Shown one piece after another: positions 9,023-17,181 of a DNA stretch of 64,000 bases. The stretch comes from Fredinandcohnia humi (GTDB lineage Bacteria; Bacillota; Bacilli; Bacillales; Bacillaceae_L). Positions within the stretch are counted from its first letter, which is position 1, and each line of letters opens with the position of its first letter. The translations under genes and the position numbers were made by a program. The DNA lies in NCBI RefSeq assembly GCF_001439915.1, contig NZ_LMBW01000003.1:81363-145362 (forward strand). The letters are read 5' to 3'. The notes under the pieces were generated by a model that had not been told where the DNA came from, searched no databases, and was given only the letters and a program-made list of their open reading frames with translations.

Positions 9023-9141
9023 TCAAAATAAAAAATAAAGGTACTGGGGGTGAAAACGGGTAAGTGAAAATAAAAGATTAAAAGAATCATCGCATTCAAG
9101 GTTTATCAGAAATAATACAAATTGAAGTAGGGGTGTATATG

Positions 9142-10299
9142 GTGAAACGGAATACAATTTTTATCTTGATCTCAGCTATGGTGCTTGTAACGGTGGCAAC
9201 ATTAATAGGAACAGTGGCATACTTTTCGAAAAGCTTTACTAGTGATGGTAACGTTGCGAAAGCTTCAGTATTCGATGTTGACGTTGTCGGTACAAATGGG
9301 AAAACAATTGCAGATGCACAATTTGATTTGGGTGAAGGACTTTATCCAGGAATGGAAACAAAGGAAATTTACAGCTTTGACATTGAAAAAAATAACACGG
9401 AGTTACCTGTTGAATATGAGGTAAAACTTTTATCAAGCGGTGATCTTTTCCCTGCTGATAATACTTCACCAGTCGTTTTAACTTTAAAAAAATTGGTTGA
9501 TGGAAACTGGGCGGATGTGGCTTTTGAGACCAAATTTAAACCAGAAAACGCTGTGGAGAAATACAAGGTATTCGTAGACTGGAAGCACGGCGACAACGAT
9601 ATTGCCTTCCAAGGTAAGACAGGAAACATCAAGTTGGAAGTAGTGGCTTCTCAAGTGGATCCAGAGCCAGTTGTGGTTGAGTTTGGACAAGCGCAAATAA
9701 GATTGTATAAAGATTCAACATCGTCCACAAATACCATCGACTTTACTAATATTACAAATTTTAAACTGAAAAATAAGAAGACTGGCAAAGAATATTCAGT
9801 TGGCTCTAGTCCATCTAATCAAAAATACAATTATGAAATGAAAGACATCCCAGTAGGCGAATATACCCTTCATTTCGATATGCCAAATGGAATGAGTATT
9901 AAGGAAATTCAGCTAGGTGCTGCATACAAAGAAACAAATTACGATGCAGCAAGTAATCCATTAGTTATTACGAAAGACAACAAGGAATATGCAAAAATTG
10001 TATTACAATCAGATTTGGCTTTAAAAGAGATTAAACCACTAGAAGATTTAAAAGTTCCATCTAATATCACAATTAATGATTTTAATGCTGCGCTACCAAA
10101 GAAGGCAACCATCGTAGACTCAGCCGGTCAAGAACATCAAGTGGATTTAAAGTGGGATATTCGACCATTTAACTTTGATGGTTGGAAAAAACCAGGTCAA
10201 GTTTCGTTAACCAGCGAATTCTTTAAACTACCAGTAAACGTCTCCAACTCAGTACCATCACAAAGACTAGAAGTAGCCCTTAAGGTGATATTCGAATAA
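9142..10299 (+). CDS. TasA/CalY (camelysin) family matrix protein with Ig-like C-terminus, copy 1
   Basis: A secreted fibre-type matrix protein by family (PF12389, TasA/camelysin). Its hydrophobic N-terminus ends GTVAYFSKSF, the type of signal processed by SipW-like peptidases. The TasA-like domain covers about 25-180 (DLGEGLYPGM, VKLLSSGDLFPADN, VDWKHGDNDI). A second region from about 185 to 385 contains an Ig-like segment (LKVPSNITINDFNAALP). GTG 9142 aligns with the start of the paralogue at 19248 and has GGGGTG six bases upstream; ATG 9139 is an alternative. It is close to the third copy along its whole length. It lies apart from sipW, which is about 2 kb away on the other strand and probably serves all copies. 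Confidence 0.88.
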   Translation: MKRNTIFILISAMVLVTVATLIGTVAYFSKSFTSDGNVAKASVFDVDVVGTNGKTIADAQFDLGEGLYPGMETKEIYSFDIEKNNTELPVEYEVKLLSSGDLFPADNTSPVVLTLKKLVDGNWADVAFETKFKPENAVEKYKVFVDWKHGDNDIAFQGKTGNIKLEVVASQVDPEPVVVEFGQAQIRLYKDSTSSTNTIDFTNITNFKLKNKKTGKEYSVGSSPSNQKYNYEMKDIPVGEYTLHFDMPNGMSIKEIQLGAAYKETNYDAASNPLVITKDNKEYAKIVLQSDLALKEIKPLEDLKVPSNITINDFNAALPKKATIVDSAGQEHQVDLKWDIRPFNFDGWKKPGQVSLTSEFFKLPVNVSNSVPSQRLEVALKVIFE

Positions 10300-10322
10300 A
10301 GCCCGGGTGGGGGGAAATTATA

Positions 10323-10364
10323 AGACTAGCACTCATTACTATGGGTTGCTGGTCTTTTTTTTTT
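10323..10364 (+). terminator. Terminator after calY copy 1
   Basis: AGACTAGCA (10323-10331) and TGCTGGTCT (10347-10355) pair with one G-T, followed by a run of about ten T. Confidence 0.85.
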
Positions 10365-10400
10365 ATGGTGAAAAAGGGGCTGGCTGCAAGCGGGAAGCCG

Positions 10401-10475
10401 ATTTCAAACAAATGTTTGTTTAACTGTCGAGCCTAATAGTAACGCGACGTTTTTAATTCAATCAATCGTTTGTTT
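10401..10475. repeat. Paired-palindrome element, copy b
   Basis: TTTCAAACAAATGTTTGTTTA is centred at 10413.5 and AATCAATCGTTTG at 10467.5, 54 bp apart. Downstream AACTGTTACTATTTATTTAG resembles sequence that follows copy d (near 46265), so the element may be about 170 bp long. Confidence 0.7.
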
Positions 10476-10566
10476 AAATTTATTTTGTTAGGAAAGGGGG
10501 TTTGTTAGTTAAACTGTTACTATTTATTTAGTAGGCTACCATTGTGGTCTAAAATGGGGGCATTAC

Positions 10567-10607
10567 AGAAAAAAGGGCCATTCCACACCATACAGTGTTG
10601 ATGACCC
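10567..10607 (-). terminator. Terminator of the sipW-calY operon
   Basis: On the minus strand GGGTCAT and ATGGCCC pair around an inner CAACACT/GGTGTGG-like stem, followed by T6. It lies 40 bases after the calY copy 2 stop. Confidence 0.7.
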
Positions 10608-10646
10608 ATTCCTGATAGCTAGGGTCAAATCCCAACTATAAGTACC

Positions 10647-11720
10647 TTATTTTTTTTCTACTAACCAATCACTATCAATCTTCCATTTTCCATCGCCTAA
10701 ATTTGTGAAGGTTACATCAATTGTTTTAACGCCGCCATTAAATCGCATTAAGTATTTAAACTTATCACCAATTGCTGCATCTTTTTTAGAAGCAGGATGG
10801 TATTCTAAGTAAGTCATTTTTCCGTAATCTTGATACTGAACCCCAGTCATCATTGCTTTATCAACCTCAATTTTGGAGAATTGCCAAAATTCAGCAGATA
10901 GATTTTTAAATCCTAATTGTGTAAAATTCGTATATTTTGTATCTATTTCATAATAAACATACCTAGACTCAACTTTTTGATCAAGCTCTTTTTGGATTCT
11001 AGTATGTTCTGCCACTAATTCTGTTTTACCGCTTGTAACACCATTAATATATTCTGCTGCATCATCTAATAACGCTTGTACGGCGTCAGATTCCGCTTTT
11101 GAAAAATTACCCCGATTGAAACTTGAATCATTATGCACTGTATCTAATGCCTTTAATGCAGCCTCAGCATCATTAAGCATTTTCGTTGCTTCTGCTTTGG
11201 TATTCCCATCCACTTGAGTCGCAACAACCTCTAATTTTATATTACCTTCTTTTCCTGCGAAATCAGCATCGTTTTCGCCATGCGGCCAATTTACCAATAC
11301 TCTAAAGTCTTCAACATTATTCTGTGGTACAAATGGATTTGAATAATCAACGTCAACCCATTCATTCCCATTTCTATTTTGTAAAGTCAGTTTTACAGGT
11401 GAACTGTTATCTGCTGGAAATAAATCGCCAGTCATGGCGAAGTTCACTTTATATTTAACCGGTACATCGGTTTCATTTTTGTTTACTTTGAAACTATAAG
11501 CTTCGATTGCACCCATTCCCGGAGTTAATCCATCACCAAGGTTAAATTGACCATCTCCAATTGCTTTTCCTTCTGCGTTCACAGCGTCAACATTAAACTT
11601 TGCAGCAACTGCAGTGTTCCCATCACTTGTGAAACTCTTAGAAAAGTATGCTACAGTTCCCAAAACAGCAATTGCTACAATCAATACCGCAAACATGCTA
11701 ATAATAGACTTCTTTTTCAT
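10647..11720 (-). CDS. TasA/CalY (camelysin) family protein with a different C-terminal domain, copy 2
   Basis: The 357-residue product shares the signal segment (GTVAYFSKSFTSDGN) and TasA-like domain (about 25-185) with the other two copies. After that it has an unrelated helical stretch (about 188-265, alanine and charge rich) and an NTF2-like-looking alpha/beta end (about 268-357). ATG 11720 is eight bases after GGAGGG. It follows sipW by about 130 bases on the same strand, so sipW-calY is one operon, the arrangement known for camelysin and TasA loci. The C-terminal domain may present a different function on the same fibre-forming module. That is inference. Confidence 0.87.
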   Translation of the reverse strand: MKKKSIISMFAVLIVAIAVLGTVAYFSKSFTSDGNTAVAAKFNVDAVNAEGKAIGDGQFNLGDGLTPGMGAIEAYSFKVNKNETDVPVKYKVNFAMTGDLFPADNSSPVKLTLQNRNGNEWVDVDYSNPFVPQNNVEDFRVLVNWPHGENDADFAGKEGNIKLEVVATQVDGNTKAEATKMLNDAEAALKALDTVHNDSSFNRGNFSKAESDAVQALLDDAAEYINGVTSGKTELVAEHTRIQKELDQKVESRYVYYEIDTKYTNFTQLGFKNLSAEFWQFSKIEVDKAMMTGVQYQDYGKMTYLEYHPASKKDAAIGDKFKYLMRFNGGVKTIDVTFTNLGDGKWKIDSDWLVEKK

Positions 11721-11847
11721 CGAATATTCCCTCCATTGTTTCATTTCTTTTTCTGTGATCTGATGTGTTTAAATTCCCATTTTATTGAAAGCTTATATTT
11801 GCTCACCTCCTTATAAATCGTTTATATTCAACCTTGGGATTTTATAC

Positions 11848-12390
11848 TTAAATTTCACTTTCCTTCTGTTTGTCAATCGCAATAATTTTTCTCATCATCC
11901 CAATGGTTAAACTTAATAAAGGAACGGAAACGATTAAAATCAAACCAAAAGGACTCTTTAAAAAGTTTGCGATATACCCAGCCTTCGGAATATGGAAAAA
12001 CAGTGATCCGACAAGCTGCTCAGGTGCAATTAGTCCTTCATCCTTCACATTATTTGCATCACCTTTTGTTTGAAAGAATACTTCTCCATCTTTCTCAACT
12101 AATTCAATGATTCTATGGGTCACCAAAGTATTTTGGTTATTTCTATATGAAATAACATCATTGACCTTAACCTCTTTTGGATTAATTGGCTTGGCTACTA
12201 TAACGTCACCTGGTTGTAGTATGGGTTCCATACTGCCAGTTAGTACTGTCATAACCTTATACCCAAAAATTGAGGGCAGATATCCAGGCTCCTTATTTGC
12301 CTGTACTATAGAAAAAAGTGCAGAAATGCTAATGATTATTAAGAATGCAAAGAGAATATTTCCTATCCACTTGAATATTTTTTTAAACAT
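11848..12390 (-). CDS. sipW: SipW-type (archaeal/ER-like) signal peptidase I
   Basis: A membrane peptidase that removes the signal peptides of TasA/CalY-type proteins. The 180-residue protein has an N-terminal helix (about 10-30), the catalytic Ser in TGSMEPILQPGD and, instead of the bacterial Lys, a His in LVTHRI, which marks the ER type. A second helix lies near 150-170. ATG 12390 is nine bases after GGAGGGG; GTG 12396 is too close to that site. It is the first gene of the minus-strand sipW-calY operon. Three perfect GTTCTYT boxes lie upstream. A broken second copy exists at 18792-19022. Confidence 0.93.
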   Translation of the reverse strand: MFKKIFKWIGNILFAFLIIISISALFSIVQANKEPGYLPSIFGYKVMTVLTGSMEPILQPGDVIVAKPINPKEVKVNDVISYRNNQNTLVTHRIIELVEKDGEVFFQTKGDANNVKDEGLIAPEQLVGSLFFHIPKAGYIANFLKSPFGLILIVSVPLLSLTIGMMRKIIAIDKQKESEI

Positions 12391-12545
12391 TTTCACTACC
12401 CCTCCACAGCAATCGGTATCGTAACAGTAGAATGCCTGTCCAAAACGTTACTAATAGCAAGTCTATTCCTATCATTCTAGTATTATTCCATTGGGAAAAA
12501 ATCCTCTTTGTTTTTTAGGTTGTTTTCATTTAGCTCATTCTTATT

Positions 12546-12624
12546 AGAGAACAACTAATTTAATTATAGTTCTTTATAAAAGATATATCAAGAAGGATTA
12601 CTAAAAATATTCATTATAAAGAAC
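12546..12624 (-). promoter_or_regulatory. Cluster of three perfect SinR-consensus boxes upstream of sipW
   Basis: AGAGAAC (12546-12552), GTTCTTT (12569-12575) and AAAGAAC (12618-12624) each match GTTCTYT on one strand 7 of 7, within 80 bp and about 155 to 235 bp before the sipW start. In B. subtilis SinR represses tapA-sipW-tasA through this motif. Confidence 0.6.
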
Positions 12625-12754
12625 AATGGAGTAAAAAGGTATAAACGAAATAGATGTGAGTCATGTGGGGGTCCGCGCCCAATCTAAAAAAAGCGAAGAC
12701 TAGCAATCAATTTTTGTCTGCGGGCCATTTTTGATCTGGTTTATAGATAAAACC

Positions 12755-12815
12755 ACTAAAACGCAATTAGTCTAACTTAATGCGCAATTATTGAAACTAA
12801 AGCGCAATTCCCTAA
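12755..12815. repeat. GCGCAAT repeat cluster
   Basis: Three CGCAATT copies about 24 bases apart. Related to the clusters at 121-330 and 5105-5210. A degenerate AGACTAGCAATC terminator stem lies just before at about 12694. No gene is seen in 12640-12950. Confidence 0.55.
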
Positions 12816-12953
12816 GCCAACGAAGCGGCACATCCTCTAATCGACAAAAACCAACAAAAAACTACTCCTAAAGTACATTCGCTCGCAAAATAGGTCAAAA
12901 GACCCTTTTAATAGATTCGCACACTACTCTATAGTAATAATGAATCATACATA

Positions 12954-13052
12954 AATCGTACGAAACGGCAAAATCATTGAAAGATGATGACGCAAAACTA
13001 GAGGGGCTACGGTCTTTTGGACTATGTCAGCCAGTTCCCGAACACGAGGCTC
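12954..13052 (+). ncRNA. Cyclic-di-GMP-I riboswitch (GEMM), copy 1
   Basis: The landmarks are in order: GGCAAA (12967), a hairpin ATCAT/ATGAT with a GAAA-type loop, GACGCAAAACTAGAGGGGCT (from 12989), a variable P3 stem GGTC-TTTT-GGAC, and ATGTCAGCCAGTT (13024-13036). This is the class I c-di-GMP aptamer pattern. No T-run terminator lies between it and the downstream start, so control is probably at translation. The same element is at 20660. Confidence 0.9.
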
Positions 13053-13090
13053 CGTCGGTTTATGTCTACAAAATCGAGAGGGGAATATGC

Positions 13091-13255
13091 GTGAAAAAAG
13101 CAATTTACAAAGTAAAATACTATTGGCACAGCCTACAATATAATAAAAACAAGGTCTTGTTTGAGGACTGTCTCTGTGAGGATACCAAGTCGGATATTCA
13201 ATCAAAGATGCAATACCACGAACGAGCTGCAGTCAACTATATTACTAAGCTATGA
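13091..13255 (+). CDS. 54-residue protein of unknown function under c-di-GMP riboswitch, copy 1
   Basis: Starts at GTG 13091, seven bases after GAGAGGGG. It is a soluble, basic-acidic mixed peptide without a signal or membrane helix. Residues shared with copy 2 at 20792 include KYYWHS near the start, the CL-containing middle (EDCLCED here, EDCLSEK there) and KMQYHERAAVNYITKL at the end, so it is clearly under selection as protein. I do not recognise the family. Its only visible regulation is the c-di-GMP-I riboswitch directly upstream, and both copies lie beside TasA/CalY genes. A role in biofilm or surface switching is a guess from context. Confidence 0.8.
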   Translation: MKKAIYKVKYYWHSLQYNKNKVLFEDCLCEDTKSDIQSKMQYHERAAVNYITKL

Positions 13256-13263
13256 AATAAACA

Positions 13264-13297
13264 CTGGAACACTGGGGACGGTTCCGCCGTTTCCCTA
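13264..13297. repeat. R1-family repeat piece
   Basis: GGGGACGGTTCCGCCGTTTCCC lies exactly where the DUF2442 gene fragment begins, so the repeat marks its truncation point. Confidence 0.5.
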
Positions 13298-13450
13298 GAT
13301 CCAGAACTACAAACATTTTCATGGCCAGGAGAACTGGATTTAGACCCAGATAATCTGTATAACGAAGGAATCAGTATAAAAGTAGCTCATAATCTTGCAA
13401 AAGCCATAAAAAACAAAACAATATTTGCAGAATTTATTGAGCAACAATAG
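13298..13450 (+). pseudogene. 3' fragment of a DUF2442 gene
   Basis: Encodes the last 50 residues of the DUF2442 protein whose full gene is at 45701-46012 (shared DPELQT, SWPGEL, LDPDNLYNEGISI, TIFAEFIEQQ), with most changes at third positions. No start or first half is present; the homology begins right after an R1 repeat. It is a decayed duplicate. Confidence 0.85.
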
Positions 13451-13527
13451 GGAAGGGACAGAGGGACAGGTCCCTCATCCTAGGAAAAAAATGGTGAGTC
13501 AAGGGACCTGTCCCTGCGTCCCACTTA
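13447..13527. repeat. R1-family double palindrome
   Basis: GGGACAGGTCCCTCATCC and GGGACCTGTCCCTGCGTCCC form two linked palindromes. The right one overlaps the 3' end of the minus-strand lipoprotein gene and encodes its last residues. Confidence 0.7.
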
Positions 13528-14629
13528 TTAGAAAGTGGGAGGTTAATGTGTCTCCAAGGTTTATTTCGTGTTCTGAATATCCCTGGTAGTTGATTTCATA
13601 GAAGTTTGGATCGTTTTCCCAGGTGTTCTTTGGTATTGTTACTACAAAGGATCCATCCCTTTGTGGAACCGTAATCGAATAGTTTACGTTATCGGGAGTG
13701 TTCAAACCAATTAATACTCCTTTATAGAGTGCACCCTTTGCATCTGTTGCAACCAGAGTAGGTGGTTCGTCCTTAATAATGGTTCCTTCTTCAGGTAATA
13801 CAATATCGAGCTTTATTCCAAAATCATCAGGGAAAAGAAATGCTTTTCCATCAGGTAAAGTATAAGTGATATTCTCACTAGGCACATACACGTTCAAATA
13901 ATGGTTCTCATCGTCTTCCGGTATGTAGTACATGGCATATTCCCCGTTTTTGTTACTAGGGTCAGACATTGAAAATCCCTCAACCCCGTCACGACGGATG
14001 TTAACCGTGGCTCCTACAACAGGATTTCCATTTGCGTCTTTAATGGTTCCTTTAATAGGGAATTTTTCTACTCCGAACCTTGGAAACTCTTCATTTTCTT
14101 TTAATACCGCACGAGCAAATACATCTACTAAACGAGTATCCTCTTTATTTTCCTCAACTTTATCGATTTCAATTGGGAAATAAACCATCAATTCCTGCTC
14201 TAAAGCGAGTAAGTCCTTTTTGAGTTTTTCAGATAATGCCTTCCCGTCAACAGTCGCCTCATCAAGTGAAGAAACATGAATGAGTTCCCTTTTAATCATG
14301 TTGGTATCTACTAAAATCGAGAATTCGCCCTTTGTATCTGTAGTCGCTTTTCTTTTATTTGACACTTGTATGACAGCACCCACTACAGGTTTGCCGTCTA
14401 CTACAAGTTTCCCCTTTGTAAGTTTTTGATGGGTGCTTTCCATTTTCCAGCTTTCATATGGGAACTTATTTTGTTCCAATTCTAAAGAAACTTTGGGAAT
14501 TTGAGACTGTCCTTTGCTTGACTCTGAATCATGATCAACCGTTTTTTCGCCAACGTTCGTACAAGCCGATAGACCTAAAGCCAACGGAATTAAAAAAAGT
14601 ACATATAACAGTTTAAACCACCTTCTCAT
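13499..14629 (-). CDS. Lipoprotein with carboxypeptidase-regulatory-like domains
   Basis: A membrane-anchored lipoprotein of about 376 residues: signal peptide ending in the lipobox LSAC (Cys near 23), then two copies of a prealbumin-like fold, GKLVVDGKPVVGAVIQVSN and GTIKDANGNPVVGATVNI, the pattern of carboxypeptidase-regulatory-like beta sandwiches, and a third beta-rich region. No catalytic residues are seen, so a binding or structural surface role is likely. ATG 14629 follows AGGAGG; the ATG-less extension to 14644 lies in that site. Divergent from the next gene, with which it may share control. Its C-terminal SGTQGQVP is encoded by an R1 repeat, so the native end was probably lost. Confidence 0.8.
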   Translation of the reverse strand: MRRWFKLLYVLFLIPLALGLSACTNVGEKTVDHDSESSKGQSQIPKVSLELEQNKFPYESWKMESTHQKLTKGKLVVDGKPVVGAVIQVSNKRKATTDTKGEFSILVDTNMIKRELIHVSSLDEATVDGKALSEKLKKDLLALEQELMVYFPIEIDKVEENKEDTRLVDVFARAVLKENEEFPRFGVEKFPIKGTIKDANGNPVVGATVNIRRDGVEGFSMSDPSNKNGEYAMYYIPEDDENHYLNVYVPSENITYTLPDGKAFLFPDDFGIKLDIVLPEEGTIIKDEPPTLVATDAKGALYKGVLIGLNTPDNVNYSITVPQRDGSFVVTIPKNTWENDPNFYEINYQGYSEHEINLGDTLTSHFLISGTQGQVP

Positions 14630-14858
14630 AATCTGCCTCCTCACCTTTTAAGTATTTAGCCCTAAACTTTTTCAGAAAAACATTACGAAAGTACTATTCT
14701 TTTAAAAAAGGCTATATTTCTACATTCATACACAGTTGTTGTGTAAAAAAGAACTATTTCTAAAAAACAATGTGTTGAATAAAAATGGAAGACGTTTAAT
14801 ATACATTTTATTAGTATTACGAAATGTTACAAAAATTTAACAATAGGAGGGGTACAGA

Positions 14859-16898
14859 ATGGGGAGAAAGTTAAGGTTTAGTACTGCTATCATAGCCTCT
14901 GCCATGCTACTGTTAGCGGCATGTCAATCACAGCCGGAAGTAAAAGAACCAGAGGAAAAAGAACCGGCAAAAATTGAAAAACCAGTTAAGGAAAAAGAGA
15001 TAAGTGGTGACTTCCCATCATTTGGTTACGACTTAGGACTAACACGGCATGTTCCATTTGATGAAATCACAAAGGATAATGTGAAAGAATTAGGTCTTGT
15101 TTGGAGCACAAAATTTAAAGAAATCAATTCGGATATTCCCAATGGCAACCAAAATTATCCGGTTGTTGTGGATGGAGTTGCATATGTTTCAACAAGCATG
15201 AACTTTGTTTATGCCTTTAATGCAGTAACTGGTGATGTCATTTGGGAATGGATTCCTCCTGCAGAAATCATTGAAAATGCAAAACGCACAGGGATGATAA
15301 ACACGAACCGTGGTGTGGCTGTTGCAGATGGTAAAGTGTTCATGATCACAAATAATGTTGGCTTAGTATCCATTGACCAAAAAACGGGCGAAACCATTAA
15401 ATATGTGAAAGTTAGTGATTTCTATCCGGATGTCACGCCTGAAAATGGATATTATGAAACAACGGCTCCAACTTACTATGATGGGAAAATTTTTGTAGGC
15501 TCATCAGGTGGTGATAACGGTGTTCGTGGATTTGAAATGGCATTCAATTCTAGTGATTTAACACCAGCATGGGATGAACCATTCTGGACGGTGCCGCCAA
15601 AAGGTGAGGATTGGTTAGCTGATGGTTTATTTGGTGGGGGTGGTGCGGTTTGGATGCTGCCAAGTGTGGACGAGGAAACGGGTACACTATACTTCTCTGC
15701 GGGAAATCCAGCACCTGATTTCTATGGTGAAAGTCGCCCTGGTGCAAACCCGCATACAAACTCTGTACTTGCAGTTGATGTGGATACTGGCAAATTAAAA
15801 TGGGCGCAGCAACAGGTATCCCATGACCTTTGGGACTACGATACAGCCGATAGCCCATCCATTTATACGGCAACCATTAATGGTGAAAAACGCCGTGTTG
15901 TTGCTGTTGGTACAAAAGGTGGGGAATGGTTCGTATATGATGCAAAGTCAGGAGATCCAATTTACGAAAATATCCCGTTTGCTAAAATAGACCATCCTGA
16001 TCCAACACCAGAAGGAACATTGGTTTACCCGGGTGTTTTAGGTGGCCAAAACTATGCACCAAATACGTATGATCCGGAATTAAATTTTGATTTAATACCT
16101 TCTGTTGAACAAGGTGCGATTATTAAAACCGCTAAAAATGAAGAAGAAGCAGGCGAGCCTAAAGGTGCTGGGGTTTGGGCCTTCGGTACATCCTACGCAC
16201 CTCCTGCAGATGAACCGGCATACGGTACCATTACTGCTTTTGACTTAAATACCGGAAAACAAGTATGGCAAATCGAAACACCAGATGTGCAGCGAGGTGG
16301 TTTAACAAGTACAGCTACGGGCCTTACTTTTTACGGTGAATTAGATGGTAAAGTAAATGCCTTGGATACAGCAACAGGTGATATTTTGTGGACTTATCAA
16401 ACCACGGGTAAAACGATATCTTCAGCACCATCTATTTTTGTAGTAGATGGTAAACAATACATCATGATTACATCAGCAGGCAATGATCCTCAAGTGTTTG
16501 TATTTGCTTTAGGCGGGGACCAAACCCAAGCTGAATCCGGGGAAAGTGAAAAGGCTGAAGACCCACATGCTGCCCACAAATCCGAAGAAAAGGAAGAACC
16601 TGCTACCACTGAAGCAAATGGTAATGTCATAGAGGTTAATCTTACTGCAACAAACTTCGAATTTGATACTAAAGAAGTTCAGGCAAAAGTAGGGGATACA
16701 GTTCGCGTTACATTGGTCAATGATTCCGGAATGCACGGCGTGGCTCTTGATGAATTTGGTATGAACATAGAAGAAGGCGAAACCTTCGAATTTGTAGCCA
16801 CTAAAGCCGGAGAATTCCAATACTACTGCAGCGTCCTATGTGGCACAGGCCACGACATGATGACTGGAACCCTAATCGTAACTAATCAGTCACAGTGA
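14859..16898 (+). CDS. PQQ-type beta-propeller lipoprotein fused to a CuA-like cupredoxin domain
   Basis: A predicted extracellular redox lipoprotein of 679 residues. The signal ends LLLAAC (lipobox Cys about 21). An eight-bladed quinoprotein-dehydrogenase-like propeller fills about 50-550, with W-docking motifs such as GDVIWEW, GKLKWA, GKQVWQI and GDILWTY, and DLWDYDTADSP near 325, where quinoprotein alcohol dehydrogenases place metal-binding Asp residues. After an acidic linker (about 555-590) comes a cupredoxin domain (about 590-679) with CuA ligands: His in SGMHGV and the set CSVLCGTGHDMM, the same spacing as cytochrome oxidase subunit II. So electrons could pass from an oxidised substrate to copper. 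Substrate and real cofactor are unknown, and no PQQ synthesis genes are in the window. The start follows AGGAGGGG. Confidence 0.88.
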   Translation: MGRKLRFSTAIIASAMLLLAACQSQPEVKEPEEKEPAKIEKPVKEKEISGDFPSFGYDLGLTRHVPFDEITKDNVKELGLVWSTKFKEINSDIPNGNQNYPVVVDGVAYVSTSMNFVYAFNAVTGDVIWEWIPPAEIIENAKRTGMINTNRGVAVADGKVFMITNNVGLVSIDQKTGETIKYVKVSDFYPDVTPENGYYETTAPTYYDGKIFVGSSGGDNGVRGFEMAFNSSDLTPAWDEPFWTVPPKGEDWLADGLFGGGGAVWMLPSVDEETGTLYFSAGNPAPDFYGESRPGANPHTNSVLAVDVDTGKLKWAQQQVSHDLWDYDTADSPSIYTATINGEKRRVVAVGTKGGEWFVYDAKSGDPIYENIPFAKIDHPDPTPEGTLVYPGVLGGQNYAPNTYDPELNFDLIPSVEQGAIIKTAKNEEEAGEPKGAGVWAFGTSYAPPADEPAYGTITAFDLNTGKQVWQIETPDVQRGGLTSTATGLTFYGELDGKVNALDTATGDILWTYQTTGKTISSAPSIFVVDGKQYIMITSAGNDPQVFVFALGGDQTQAESGESEKAEDPHAAHKSEEKEEPATTEANGNVIEVNLTATNFEFDTKEVQAKVGDTVRVTLVNDSGMHGVALDEFGMNIEEGETFEFVATKAGEFQYYCSVLCGTGHDMMTGTLIVTNQSQ

Positions 16899-16915
16899 CG
16901 CCCCGGAATTTGTCG
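16886..16915. repeat. GTCACAGTGACGCCCCG repeat (family R3), copy 1
   Basis: GTCACAGTGACGCCCCGGAA followed by TTTGTCGAA. GTCACAGTGAC is a palindrome and contains the TGA stop of the propeller gene. Copies 2 and 3 are at 42591 and 43187. Confidence 0.65.
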
Positions 16916-17062
16916 AATGTCTTTAAAGCTGTGTAGTGATTTTGTTTTGTGATTTAAGGTCAAGGGAACTAATAACAATTCACCAGGTCGTTTTTTTGCA
17001 TACTGAAATATCATAAGAACAAATATCTGGTTAAATAACACATTGTAGTAGAATACCAATGA

Positions 17063-17099
17063 CCCGATTAGTAGAAATCTGTACTAATCGGGCTTTTTT
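17063..17099 (+). terminator. Terminator-like hairpin belonging to the paired-palindrome element
   Basis: CCCGATTAGTA (17063-17073) pairs perfectly with TACTAATCGGG (17082-17092), followed by C and T6. Versions of it stand in front of other copies of the element at 46101 and 50887. Confidence 0.75.
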
Positions 17100-17110
17100 C
17101 AAAAACGTCG

Positions 17111-17181
17111 ATTTCAAACAAACGTTTGTTTAGTGGTCTAAGCCAAAGATACCGTATGGTTTTAAATTCAATCAAGCGTTT
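17111..17181. repeat. Paired-palindrome element, copy c, interrupted by a group II intron
   Basis: AAACAAACGTTTGTTT is a perfect palindrome centred at 17123.5. The second site AATCAAGCGTTTG is centred at 17177.5, 54 bp away, and is cut within its right half by the intron start at 17182. Confidence 0.75.

Noticed and set aside
14859-16898. Firm call of a lanthanide-dependent alcohol dehydrogenase
   Set aside because: DYD near the expected place is suggestive, but the full cofactor pocket cannot be judged without a structure and no pqq genes are visible.
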